This document shows positions 1 to 8,658 of a stretch of DNA of 64,000 nucleotides, one piece after another; position 1 is the first letter of the stretch; each line of letters opens with the position of its first letter. The stretch comes from Zunongwangia pacifica. GTDB taxonomy: Bacteria > Bacteroidota > Bacteroidia > Flavobacteriales > Flavobacteriaceae. The notes under the pieces were generated by a model that saw only the letters and a list, made by a program, of their open reading frames with translations, ran no database searches and had not been told where the DNA came from. Both the position numbers and the translations under genes were made by a program. The stretch spans positions 21,955 to 85,954 of the forward strand of contig NZ_JAKHSK010000020.1 of the NCBI RefSeq assembly GCF_023499215.1, given 5' to 3'.

Positions 1-270
1 TAAATTTTTATTCATTTTATTTTTATTTAGATTATTTATAAATAATAAAACAAATGTATTAAAGTGCTGGGAAGAATCATAAAGAAATGAAAATTATTTT
101 GAATGAATCTATATAAAGAGCAAGTAATGACCGCGTTTTTAACTAAATAATTGAAATTTAATTGTTTATGTGTTTGTTGGATATTCGTTTTTTATAGAGG
201 TAATTCTTACGATACTCATAATATCTGATTATAAACTAGCCTAAAGTCCTCTTTTTTATAAAGAAGCATA
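1..270. other. AT-rich intergenic stretch, no gene seen
   Basis: No open frame with protein-like composition is visible on either strand. The stretch lies downstream of the leftward gene that ends at 323 and may contain the end or the control region of a neighbour outside the window. Confidence 0.5.
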
Positions 271-300
271 AAAAAAGCGACCAGATTACTGATCGCTTTA
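271..300 (-). terminator. Rho-independent terminator of the leftward 485-aa gene
   Basis: An inverted repeat (AAAGCGA and CAG arms, loop ATTA, one mismatch) is followed on the minus strand by a run of T. It sits about 20 bases past the stop codon of the gene at 323-1780. Confidence 0.7.
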
Positions 301-322
301 TTCCTAAATGTTAAATTAAAAA

Positions 323-1780
323 TCAGACTTTTTGAGCCCGCTCTTTATTTTCTTTATAATGAAATAAGTTTTGTTCTTTGATCATTTGAGTGGTTTTTTC
401 AGGAAGCATATCTTCCCAACCTTCTTTTCCATCGGTGATCATTTGTAGCACTTCTCTGGAATAGATATCCAGAATATCCGGGTTATAATTTTCGATGTCT
501 TCTACACGGCCATTGTACTTAAAGAATTTGTATAATTCTTTCATACGCGGGTGTACCATTAAGTTTTCACTTGTAGTGATTTCGCCGGTTTCAGGATCTT
601 TAAGAGGATAAAGATATACCTTAAGATCTTTAAAGAACAGCTTACCAAAAGCTTCCAAAATACCACCGCTTAGGTGACGATAGTACTTTTCATCAAAAAT
701 ATCTACCAGGTTATTTACACCCATAGCAAGACCCATTCTCATTTTAGAATATTTACTAAAGTATTCTACCACTTTATAATATTCCTGGAAGTTAGAGATC
801 ATTACCGTTTGTCCCAAAGAGCAAAGCAGCTTTGCCCGATCCATAAAGTCTTTTTCGTTAATTTCACCTTCAGCTCTTAGGTTAGAAAGTGTAATTTCAA
901 AAATCACCTCGGTATCTTCTTCAGAGACCCTGTTTTCGCTAAAGAATAATTCGCGAGACCTATCAAACATATCCATGTTCACCTTGGTAACCGGTCTAAA
1001 ACTACCACGAAGCGCTAGGATATTTTTTTTGTAAAGGATCTTAGCCGGTAACACGTTGTTTCCATTGGGGCTAAACATTACCGCATCGGTCATCCCATTT
1101 TTAACCAATTGTAAGCTCATTAATCGGTTATCAACTCTTTCGAATCTTGGGCCAGAAAAGTTAATGGTGTCAATCTCTAATTGATCTTTATCGATATGAT
1201 CATATAAATATCGAAGTAGTTTTTTAGGATTATCGTACTTATAATAAGCCCCATAAATTAGGTTTACTCCTAAAATCCCTAAGGTATTTTGTTGGTGACG
1301 TGCATCGTTTTCTTTAAACCGGATATGAAGGCTTATTTCGTTATAATCTTCATCTGGGCTTACCTGATAACGAATTCCTACCCAGCCATGTCCTTTATAT
1401 TTTTTTGCAAAATCTATAGTGGCAACAGTATTGGCGTAACTAAAGAAAAGTTTATTGGGGTGTTTTTCTCTGGAAATCCTTTCTTCAATCAGCTTAATTT
1501 CATGAGAAAGCATTTTTTTAAGTCGGGCTTCAGTAACGTATCTTCTGTCATCTTCAACACCGTAGATCGCATCACTAAAATCTTTGTCGTAGGCACTCAT
1601 AGCCTTAGCTATTGTACCAGAAGCACCACCCGCTCTAAAAAAATTTCTTACAGTTTCCTGTCCTGCGCCAATTTCAGAAAAGGTACCATAAATATTTTCA
1701 TTTAGATTGATGCGGAGTGCTTTACTCTTTATCGAAGGAACATTCTCAAATTCCTTGTCGCCCATTATAGTGATTGGCAT
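323..1780 (-). CDS. Conserved protein of unknown function, 485 aa
   Basis: A soluble-looking protein with no signal peptide and no membrane segment. From memory, close relatives occur in many flavobacteria and have sometimes been labelled nicotinate-nucleotide adenylyltransferase, but I see no HxGH nucleotidyltransferase motif here and do not support that name. Rich in charged residues, with a Gly/Ala stretch near residues 45-60 (FRAGGASGTIAKAMSAYDKD) that looks like a conserved core. It is transcribed away from the MBL hydrolase gene; the 104-bp gap between them must hold both promoters. A good hairpin terminator follows. The function is not known to me. Confidence 0.85.
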   Translation of the reverse strand: MPITIMGDKEFENVPSIKSKALRINLNENIYGTFSEIGAGQETVRNFFRAGGASGTIAKAMSAYDKDFSDAIYGVEDDRRYVTEARLKKMLSHEIKLIEERISREKHPNKLFFSYANTVATIDFAKKYKGHGWVGIRYQVSPDEDYNEISLHIRFKENDARHQQNTLGILGVNLIYGAYYKYDNPKKLLRYLYDHIDKDQLEIDTINFSGPRFERVDNRLMSLQLVKNGMTDAVMFSPNGNNVLPAKILYKKNILALRGSFRPVTKVNMDMFDRSRELFFSENRVSEEDTEVIFEITLSNLRAEGEINEKDFMDRAKLLCSLGQTVMISNFQEYYKVVEYFSKYSKMRMGLAMGVNNLVDIFDEKYYRHLSGGILEAFGKLFFKDLKVYLYPLKDPETGEITTSENLMVHPRMKELYKFFKYNGRVEDIENYNPDILDIYSREVLQMITDGKEGWEDMLPEKTTQMIKEQNLFHYKENKERAQKV

Positions 1781-1859
1781 ATTTTTCCTTTTAGGTGATT
1801 TTCCTTATTTAACGCTGCCAAAGGTACTAAAACAGGAAGCTAAACAAAAAAATAATACC

Positions 1860-1867
1860 TAACTTTG
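1860..1867 (+). promoter_or_regulatory. Promoter -7 element of the MBL hydrolase gene
   Basis: TAACTTTG is an exact match to the Bacteroidota -7 consensus TAnnTTTG. It lies only 17 bases before the TTG start codon, so the leader would be about ten bases or less. No clear -33 TTG is visible at the usual distance. Confidence 0.5.
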
Positions 1868-1884
1868 TCACAAATATAACATTC

Positions 1885-2655
1885 TTGAAAGTTACATTTT
1901 TAGGTACAGGAACATCACAGGGAATTCCCATTATTGGTAGTACGCACCCCGTTTGCTTAAGTAAAAACCCTAAAGACAAACGTCTAAGGGTCTCGATTAT
2001 GGTAGAGTGGGGCGGACTAAATATTTTGATTGATTGTGGTCCCGATTTTAGAATGCAAATGCTGGCAAACGATTTTGACAAGCTGGACGCCATACTTTTT
2101 ACGCATGAACACAATGATCATGTTGCGGGGTTAGACGATATTAGACCATTTTTCTTTAGGCAGGGCGACATCCCAATTTATGCCCATCAACGTGTTTTAA
2201 ATTCTTTAAAAAAGCGCTTTGATTATATTTTTGTTACTGAAAATAAATATCCCGGTGCCCCCGGGGTTAGAGAACATATTGTTACCGATGATGATTTTGA
2301 GATCGAAGGAAAAAAAATCACTCCGGTAAGTTACATGCATAACAGGTTGCAGGTATACGGATATCGAATGGCTAATTTTGCGTATTTAACCGATATAAAA
2401 TCTATTTCTGAAAAAGAGGCTGAAAAACTTAAAAACCTGGAGGTAGTTGTAGTAAGTGCCTTGCGAATCGAGCCCCATCATTCTCATTTTAACCTGGCTG
2501 AAGCACTAGAATTTATCGATAAAATTAAACCCCAAAAAGCGTACCTTACCCATATTAGTCATTTGCTTGGATTTCATGATGAGGTGGAACAGTCGCTACC
2601 TGAAAACGTTCATCTGGCTTACGACAATTTGAAAATCACTATTGATGAAAAATAA
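1885..2655 (+). CDS. MBL-fold metal-dependent hydrolase (PhnP/RNase Z-like)
   Basis: A metallo-beta-lactamase-fold hydrolase of 256 aa. The metal motif THEHNDH (H74, H76, D78, H79) is intact, and the N-terminal FLGTGTSQGIP strand-loop and the C-terminal LTHISH histidines fit the PhnP-like branch that hydrolyses phosphodiesters or cyclic phosphates. No signal peptide, so cytosolic. The start is TTG: no earlier in-frame start exists and MKVTFLGTGTSQG is the conserved beginning of the family. The exact substrate cannot be read from sequence. The stop overlaps the next gene by 11 bases, suggesting translational coupling. Confidence 0.9.
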   Translation: MKVTFLGTGTSQGIPIIGSTHPVCLSKNPKDKRLRVSIMVEWGGLNILIDCGPDFRMQMLANDFDKLDAILFTHEHNDHVAGLDDIRPFFFRQGDIPIYAHQRVLNSLKKRFDYIFVTENKYPGAPGVREHIVTDDDFEIEGKKITPVSYMHNRLQVYGYRMANFAYLTDIKSISEKEAEKLKNLEVVVVSALRIEPHHSHFNLAEALEFIDKIKPQKAYLTHISHLLGFHDEVEQSLPENVHLAYDNLKITIDEK

Positions 2656-3145
2656 GATCCTACTATATTTATTCATATTTGCCGCATTGTTCACAATTTT
2701 TATTTATGTAAATGATAAGAAAATTCTGGACGATCAAACAGAGAGGATCGTGAGTTTACAAAAGCAGTTAGACGACTTGAAGGCAGAAGAAGAAAATACT
2801 AAAACAACAGGATCTGAAGAGTTTTACGACTTTAGTTTGCAAAGAAATGAGCCGGCAATTACCTATTTTGAGAATAGCGGTTTTGAAGCCTCGGAAATTG
2901 AACGTAAAGTTCAGGATGCCTTAATCGATATGAATAAAAGTAGTGAGGATAATAAAATGGTTCCGTTTGAAGGTATGAATGGTCCCATGCGCATCAATAA
3001 AGTAAAGCTGCTAAATCACAAATGGCTTATCGCTAATTTTACCGATGGAAAACACTGGGGGGAAATTTTACTGAATTATTATATTACTGATGATGGTAAC
3101 GTTGAATTTGAGCCTCTAAATTCCTTCTTATATCCTTCGGAATAA
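2645..3145 (+). CDS. Membrane-anchored hypothetical protein with coiled coil
   Basis: About 166 aa. One hydrophobic segment at residues 4-22 is followed by a short heptad-like region (residues about 28-50, QTERIVSLQKQLDDLKAEEE), then a globular domain of unknown family. Most likely anchored in the inner membrane with the domain outside. I chose the ATG at 2645 over the in-frame TTG at 2642. It overlaps the end of the MBL hydrolase gene, so the two are probably one operon. I do not recognise the family. Confidence 0.75.
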   Translation: MKNKILLYLFIFAALFTIFIYVNDKKILDDQTERIVSLQKQLDDLKAEEENTKTTGSEEFYDFSLQRNEPAITYFENSGFEASEIERKVQDALIDMNKSSEDNKMVPFEGMNGPMRINKVKLLNHKWLIANFTDGKHWGEILLNYYITDDGNVEFEPLNSFLYPSE

Positions 3146-3299
3146 TTTTTTATAGTAAAGCGTTAAAATAACTCAAAGCAATAATTATTGATGTCAGGAG
3201 ATTTGTCGTTGTTTTAAAATTGAAAATAGATTAATTGTTAAACTAATTTATAATGTAACAAATCTTTTTCTGGTTCGTCTTGAAAGAAAGACATCAATC

Positions 3300-3944
3300 A
3301 TGAAAAGATTATCATCAGTTATTTTAGTTTCTTTATTATTTATTTGTCAATCTGTTTTTGCCCAAAATGAGCAAATTTCAGCACAGTTAGACTCCATTTG
3401 GAAAACCGATCAGGGGATTAGGATGGAGTTAATCAAACTTCAGCAACAGGGAAAAACGAATACTTCAAAATTTCAGGAGCTTATTAGCGAAATGAAAACT
3501 CAGGATTCCATCAATCAGAAAAAAGTGTTTGAAATTTTAGAAAGTGGATGGCCGGAAAATCTGAATTTACAACAAAATCAGACGTTATTTTTGGTGATTC
3601 AGCATGCCGATCTAGAAACGCAAAAAAAGTATCTTCCTATTATCGAATCTGCGGTTAAAAATGGCAAAACTTTAGCTTCTAACCTAGCTTTGCTAAAAGA
3701 TCGAATAGCTTTAAGGGAAGGAGGAGAGCAAATTTATGGTAGTCAGGTCTGGCTCGATACCAATACCGGTAAAAAGTATGTGCAACCTATCGAAAATCCA
3801 GAAAAAGTAGATAGTTTACGGGCAGAAGTTGGTCTTCCAGATATGCAAACCTATCTTCAGCAGGGTTTTCAGATGGATTGGAGCCTGGAACAATATTATA
3901 AGGATTTACCAGAGCTAAAAGCATTGCTAGCAAAGAAAAACTAA
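3300..3944 (+). CDS. Secreted DUF6624-family protein
   Basis: 214 aa with a typical signal peptide (MKRLSSVILVSLLFICQSVFAQ). The rest matches what I know of DUF6624 proteins of Bacteroidota: an early LDSIWKTDQGIR segment, GWP, the FLVIQHADLETQKKYLP helix, LLKDRIALREG, IYGSQ, and the late PIENPEKVDSLRAEVGLP stretch. Function is unknown; predicted periplasmic or outer membrane side. It stands alone after a 154-bp gap and is convergent with ackA across a strong hairpin. Confidence 0.85.
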   Translation: MKRLSSVILVSLLFICQSVFAQNEQISAQLDSIWKTDQGIRMELIKLQQQGKTNTSKFQELISEMKTQDSINQKKVFEILESGWPENLNLQQNQTLFLVIQHADLETQKKYLPIIESAVKNGKTLASNLALLKDRIALREGGEQIYGSQVWLDTNTGKKYVQPIENPEKVDSLRAEVGLPDMQTYLQQGFQMDWSLEQYYKDLPELKALLAKKN

Positions 3945-3971
3945 TCGAAATGCTATTAATTTCATTTAAAA

Positions 3972-4006
3972 AATAAGCTCAGATTTTTAACGAATCTGAG
4001 CTTATT
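3972..4006 (-). terminator. Terminator between DUF6624 gene and ackA
   Basis: A perfect 14-bp stem (AATAAGCTCAGATT and its complement) with a 7-base loop. The T-rich tail is better on the minus strand, so it mainly serves ackA-pta, but it may stop transcription in both directions. Confidence 0.8.
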
Positions 4007-4028
4007 CAATTTACAACAGATAACTAGC

Positions 4029-5222
4029 TTAGCTTACCAAAGTATATGATTGTTTGGCAATCTCTAATTCTTCATTGGTGGGGACAATTAAAATTTGTTT
4101 TTCTGCTTCAGGTGGATTGATAGGACGAATGGTGTTCGCACGAATATCGTTTTTTCGATGATCCAGATGAAGCCCTAAATATTCCATATCTTCTAAAGCA
4201 ATTTTTCTAATAACGCTGCTATTTTCTCCGATTCCGGCAGTGAAAATAATAGCATCTACACCGTTCATGGCTGCAACGTAAGAACCAATATATTTTTTGA
4301 TCCTGTAGCCATTAATATAAAGTGCGAGCCTGCAATTTTCGTCGCCTTCAGCAGATCGTTCTTCAATATCGCGCATATCACTATAGCCGGTAAGGCCTAA
4401 CATGCCGCTTTCTTTTAATAGAATATTATTTACTTCTTTTGCAGTATAGCCAAGTTTATCGATTAGGTAAAAAATGACCGATTGGTCGATGTCGCCCGCA
4501 CGAGTGCCCATGATTAGGCCGTTTGCAGGCCCCATTCCCAACGAATGGTCAATCGCTTTTCCGTTTTTAATAGCGGTGATGCTACAACCATTGCCAAGGT
4601 GTACACTGATAATTTTTTCTGAAGGAAGTCCTTTTTCTTTTAAATATTCAATTGCTTTTTCTGAAACATATTTATGACTTGTGCCATGAAAACCGTAAGC
4701 TCTAACATCGTGATCTTCCAGAAATTTCTTAGGAATGGCATATTGATAGGCTTTTTGTGGCATCGTTTGAAAATAGGCTGTATCGAAAACTACCACCTGT
4801 TTTGCTTCGGGAAATACACTTTCAGCAACTTCAATTCCGAGTAAATTATGAGGATTATGTAATGGCGCTAAAGGAAAAAGATTTCTAATTTTTTCTTTTA
4901 CATCTTTAGTAACTTCCACGGTTTTAGAGAAACTTTTTCCGCCGTGAACCACGCGATGTCCTACCACCTGAATATGCTTTTCATCTTCAAGTACACCTAC
5001 TTCTTTATCCATTAAAAACGAGGTGATTTTCTTTAAGCCTGTTTCGTGATTTGGGATATCTATTTCTTTAGTAAGCTTGGTTTCGCCAGCTTTATAGTGA
5101 AGCAAAGAACCCTTTAAACCAATACGTTCTACCAGTCCGCTTGCTGCCACTTTTTCTTCTGGCATTTTTATAAGTTGGTATTTTATAGAAGAACTCCCTG
5201 AGTTGATAACTAAAATATTCAT
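4029..5222 (-). CDS. ackA: Acetate kinase
   Basis: Converts acetyl phosphate and ADP to acetate and ATP, reversibly. 397 aa, the normal length of the ASKHA family enzyme. Visible motifs: N7-SGSSSIK phosphate loop, R90, D147 (FDTAYF), H179 (GFHGTSH) and the HLGNGCS adenosine-site loop at 208-214; these agree with the catalytic set R91/D148/H180 known from Methanosarcina AckA. It follows pta with a one-base gap, so the two form the usual acetate overflow / acetyl-CoA operon. Cytosolic. Confidence 0.97.
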   Translation of the reverse strand: MNILVINSGSSSIKYQLIKMPEEKVAASGLVERIGLKGSLLHYKAGETKLTKEIDIPNHETGLKKITSFLMDKEVGVLEDEKHIQVVGHRVVHGGKSFSKTVEVTKDVKEKIRNLFPLAPLHNPHNLLGIEVAESVFPEAKQVVVFDTAYFQTMPQKAYQYAIPKKFLEDHDVRAYGFHGTSHKYVSEKAIEYLKEKGLPSEKIISVHLGNGCSITAIKNGKAIDHSLGMGPANGLIMGTRAGDIDQSVIFYLIDKLGYTAKEVNNILLKESGMLGLTGYSDMRDIEERSAEGDENCRLALYINGYRIKKYIGSYVAAMNGVDAIIFTAGIGENSSVIRKIALEDMEYLGLHLDHRKNDIRANTIRPINPPEAEKQILIVPTNEELEIAKQSYTLVS

Positions 5223-5223
5223 A

Positions 5224-7317
5224 TTAAATTCCTTGTGCCTGGATCGCGGTTATTATTACGGTGTTAAATACGTCGTCTACGGTACAACCTCTACTAAGGT
5301 CGTTTACAGGTTTATTAAGTCCCTGTAGCATTGGGCCAATGGCCAAAGCACCGGTTTCACGCTGTACAGCTTTGTAGGTATTGTTCCCGGTATTAAGATC
5401 TGGGAAAATGAGGACACTGGCTTGTCCTGCAACTTCAGAATCTGGGAGTTTACTCTTTCCTACAGTGGCATCTACCGCTGCATCATATTGAATAGGTCCT
5501 TCAATTTTAAGGTCGGGACGTTTACTTCTTACAATCTCTGTAGCTTCACGCACACGGTCAACATCTTCACCTTTACCAGAAGTTCCAGATGAGTACGAAA
5601 GCATGGCAATTTTTGGCTCGATACCAAAAGCTTTACTACTTTCTGCGGAAGAAATTGCGATTTCGGCAAGTTCTGCAGCATTAGGGTTTGGGTTGATCGC
5701 ACAGTCACCAAATACCGAAACTCGATCTTCTAGACACATAAAGAATACAGAGGAAACAACAGAAACACCTGGTTTTGTTTTAATAAACTGAAGCGCAGGC
5801 CTAATAGTATGCTGTGTGGTATGTGCCGCTCCCGAAACCATTCCGTCTGCATCACCTTTATGGATCATCATAGTGCCGTAATAGGAAACATCAGCCATCA
5901 TATCGCGGGCCATATCCATATTTACATTTTTATGCTTTCTAAGCTCGTAGAAGGTTTCAGAATAATCTTCATAGTTAGCTGAATGTATAGGATCGATCAC
6001 AGTAACTTTACTTAAATCGATATTTAAGCCAAGATCTGCAATCTTATTTTTAATCTTATCGATATTTCCTAGAAGGGTAATATCTACAATATCTAAAGCG
6101 ATTAGACGCATTGTGGCGATAAGGATACGCTCATCTGTTCCTTCAGGAAGTACAATGCGCTTTCTAGATTGCTGTGCACGTTTGTATAGACTATACTGAA
6201 ACATTTTTGGAGTAAGTGCCTTTGGCTGAAAATTAAATAGTTTTTCAGTCAGGCGATCAAGATTCAGGTATTTATCAGACACTGCTAAAGACGTCATGAT
6301 CTTTTGTTTACTGTCTTTATAAATCTGAGATTTAATACTTCCAATCTGGTTAGTTACTCCAAAAGTTCCGCCCTGTACAGAAACAATCGGTACAATTTGA
6401 GAAAGTCCTTCAATAAGTTTTAAAATACTGTCTTCAGGAATTAATCCACCCGTAAGTATGATCCCTGAAATTGGTGGATAATTAGTAGAAATATGCGCCT
6501 GTAAAGCACCAAGAATAATATCTGCACGATCTCCCGGGGTAATAACCAGGCTATTTTCTTTAAGCTTGGTGATATAATTTCTAAGCTGCATGGCGCCAAC
6601 GCCAAAACTACCGGTTTGATTATTTAAATGTGTTTCTCCAAAAAGAACTTTACCATCTAATTCTTCTACAATTTCTTTAATGGTGGGGTGAAGCAGCGTA
6701 TTGATCATTGGTACAATAGAAACTTCAACCTCTTTAGGGAAAAATTTATCAAGATCAGCTTTTATTTTTTCAATATTTTCTTCCTGAATTTTATTGGCTA
6801 CCACACCAATAACTTTTACGTCGCGGTTATTAAAAGAGCTATAGGTGAAGTTTAATGCATCCACCAATTCTTTTTGAGTTTTATCTTTTCCGCTGGAAAT
6901 AATTATGGTTGGTAATCCCAGATTTTTGGCAACCGTTACATTGGTGTCGAATTCAAACACATTTCCTTTTACAGAAAAATCGGTCCCTTCAACCAAAACA
7001 AAATTAAACTGCTCTTCCAGGTTTTTATATTTCTGGATAATAACATCGATAATTTCGCCCGATTTACCAGCGTTTCTTTTATCTACTAATTCCTTACGGG
7101 TAACGCCATACGCTTTTTCGTAAGGGATTTCGATATCAAAATGGGAAAGCATGGTTTCAATGTGATTGTCTTTCTGATCTTCAGGAAAATCGTCGATGAT
7201 GGGTCTAAAATATCCTACTTTATCTGTTTTTCCCAAAAGTGTTTGCATTAGCCCCAAAGATATTAAAGACTTTCCGCTGTCCTCTTCCATGGTAGCAATG
7301 TAGATACCTTTATTCAT
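5224..7317 (-). CDS. pta: Phosphate acetyltransferase (long form)
   Basis: Exchanges acetyl-CoA and phosphate for acetyl phosphate and CoA. 697 aa, the long three-part form: an N-terminal P-loop-like AAA_26/BioD-like region (residues 1-210), a DRTGG-type regulatory domain (about 210-330) and the C-terminal PTA_PTB catalytic domain (about 370-690, with ARDMMADVSYYGTMMIHKGDADGMVSGAAHTT region and SYSSGTSGKGEDVDRVREA). The N-terminal GKSLISLGLMQTL differs from a strict Walker A. First gene of the pta-ackA operon; a TAAATTTG -7 element lies about 115 bases upstream. Confidence 0.95.
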   Translation of the reverse strand: MNKGIYIATMEEDSGKSLISLGLMQTLLGKTDKVGYFRPIIDDFPEDQKDNHIETMLSHFDIEIPYEKAYGVTRKELVDKRNAGKSGEIIDVIIQKYKNLEEQFNFVLVEGTDFSVKGNVFEFDTNVTVAKNLGLPTIIISSGKDKTQKELVDALNFTYSSFNNRDVKVIGVVANKIQEENIEKIKADLDKFFPKEVEVSIVPMINTLLHPTIKEIVEELDGKVLFGETHLNNQTGSFGVGAMQLRNYITKLKENSLVITPGDRADIILGALQAHISTNYPPISGIILTGGLIPEDSILKLIEGLSQIVPIVSVQGGTFGVTNQIGSIKSQIYKDSKQKIMTSLAVSDKYLNLDRLTEKLFNFQPKALTPKMFQYSLYKRAQQSRKRIVLPEGTDERILIATMRLIALDIVDITLLGNIDKIKNKIADLGLNIDLSKVTVIDPIHSANYEDYSETFYELRKHKNVNMDMARDMMADVSYYGTMMIHKGDADGMVSGAAHTTQHTIRPALQFIKTKPGVSVVSSVFFMCLEDRVSVFGDCAINPNPNAAELAEIAISSAESSKAFGIEPKIAMLSYSSGTSGKGEDVDRVREATEIVRSKRPDLKIEGPIQYDAAVDATVGKSKLPDSEVAGQASVLIFPDLNTGNNTYKAVQRETGALAIGPMLQGLNKPVNDLSRGCTVDDVFNTVIITAIQAQGI

Positions 7318-7430
7318 AGTGCTTATTTTTTCTCACCTGGTGAGATTTTGATGCTAATTCCCTAGTTTTATGGGGATACTTAACAATTAAAATTAGTTTC
7401 AAAATACTTCTCTATTTTAAAGAAGTGGTA

Positions 7431-7438
7431 CAAATTTA
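7431..7438 (-). promoter_or_regulatory. Candidate pta -7 element
   Basis: TAAATTTG on the minus strand, an exact TAnnTTTG match, 114 bases before the pta start. No good -33 TTG is visible, so confidence is modest. Confidence 0.4.
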
Positions 7439-7646
7439 CCAGTAATTTGAGGCATGAAACCTAATAAATGTCATATTATAAAGTTAAAATAACTTTAATG
7501 GGAAAGGTAAAAGAGTAAGAAATAATTGAAAGCTCGTAATAAATCATAATTAGGTGTGGTCACCCTGAAACTGCCTCGTCAGTTGGTAGCTCTAGAATGG
7601 TAAAAAAAATCAATAACTGCAAATTAACAAGAATCAATAAAAATAA
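7439..7646. other. Intergenic region with a degenerate dispersed-repeat fragment
   Basis: No gene seen. The stretch around 7556-7575 (GTGGTCACCCTGAAACTG) looks like the start of the GTCACCCTGAA-type intergenic repeats that I remember from flavobacterial genomes, but it is short and degenerate here. Confidence 0.35.
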
Positions 7647-8306
7647 CTACCCATTTCTTTCTAACCATTCCTTTAGCTCAAAGAAATTCTGTGGGGCAAC
7701 TCCGTGACCTACCGGAAATTCAGAATACGTATTTTTTATCTTTAATTGATCTAGGAAAGGTTTAGTTTTTCGTGCCCATTCGATAGGGATCACCTGATCT
7801 ACGCTTCCATGAGAACAATAAAAATTTAGATTATCAAAATTGTTGTTTTCAAATCCGGTTTTTATAATCGCTTTGTTCACATAGCCACTAAGCGCAATCA
7901 CATTTTTAACTTTTTCTGGATAGGAGAGTGCGACAGCATAACTTAAAATACTTCCCTGGCTAAAGCCCAATAACGTTACTTTGTTTTTATTGATGGGATA
8001 AGCTTCGATAGCTTCATCAATAAATTTTGCGATAAGGTCACGGGATTCAATAGCTTGCTCATCGTCACTAAATTTTCCGTTTACATTATCAAAATAGATG
8101 GCATACCAGGCATTTCCACCGGGTTGCATGGGATAAGGTGCTTTAACCGAGATCACAAAAAACTCTTCGGGTAACTCGCTGGCAAAACTAAAAAGATCCT
8201 GCTCATTACTGCCATAACCATGAAACATAAAAACTACAGGAGCTTTCTCGGTCTGTCCTTTTGGTTGTTTTATAAGGTGTTCTAAAGAAAGATTTGCTGT
8301 TTGCAT
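7647..8306 (-). CDS. Alpha/beta-hydrolase, phospholipase/carboxylesterase family
   Basis: 219-aa serine esterase of the YpfH / carboxylesterase type. The catalytic triad can be placed: S116 in GFSQGS, D170 in HGSVDQVIP, H201 in PVGHGV; oxyanion HGYGSNE at residues 29-35. No signal peptide, so cytosolic. Natural substrate unknown (short-chain esters or lysophospholipids are typical). Its start overlaps the stop of the DUF4870 gene by one base; last gene of a four-gene leftward operon. Confidence 0.9.
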   Translation of the reverse strand: MQTANLSLEHLIKQPKGQTEKAPVVFMFHGYGSNEQDLFSFASELPEEFFVISVKAPYPMQPGGNAWYAIYFDNVNGKFSDDEQAIESRDLIAKFIDEAIEAYPINKNKVTLLGFSQGSILSYAVALSYPEKVKNVIALSGYVNKAIIKTGFENNNFDNLNFYCSHGSVDQVIPIEWARKTKPFLDQLKIKNTYSEFPVGHGVAPQNFFELKEWLERNG

Positions 8307-8644
8307 TACGTGATCGTTTTAAACCATTTTTGGAAATATACCCCGATATACGGAATTAACCGAAATTCTCCCTGAACAGCCGCAATGATTCCGTAAATCC
8401 AAATAATTAAAGAAACCAGATAAAATGCTGTTGGAATGTAAAAATTGCTAAAGGTCGAGGCCACTGCACCAAGTAAATAAAATATAATATGAGTTCCAAA
8501 AGCCTGGCGAATATGAAAGCTGGCTAGTTTGTGCTTATCGTCCATATTCATAAAAATGGCGATTATAAATCCTATAATTGTGATATAAGCCGTAATCGCA
8601 GCAGTTTTGCCGTTATTTGGGCTGTTTTGGGATTGTGAACTCAT
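8306..8644 (-). CDS. Small DUF4870-type membrane protein
   Basis: 112 aa with about three hydrophobic segments (residues 14-33, 47-66, 70-92). The layout, with AITAYITIIGFIIAIFMN and a HIRQAFGTHIIFYLL helix, fits the DUF4870 / Tic20-like small membrane proteins. Function unknown. It lies between the dihydroorotase-like gene (14-bp gap) and the esterase (one-base overlap). Confidence 0.8.
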   Translation of the reverse strand: MSSQSQNSPNNGKTAAITAYITIIGFIIAIFMNMDDKHKLASFHIRQAFGTHIIFYLLGAVASTFSNFYIPTAFYLVSLIIWIYGIIAAVQGEFRLIPYIGVYFQKWFKTIT

Positions 8645-8658
8645 ACTTTTAGAAGTTT

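Noticed and set aside
323..1780. Naming this protein nicotinate-nucleotide adenylyltransferase
   Set aside because: No HxGH or ISSTxxR-type nucleotidyltransferase motif is present in the translation.
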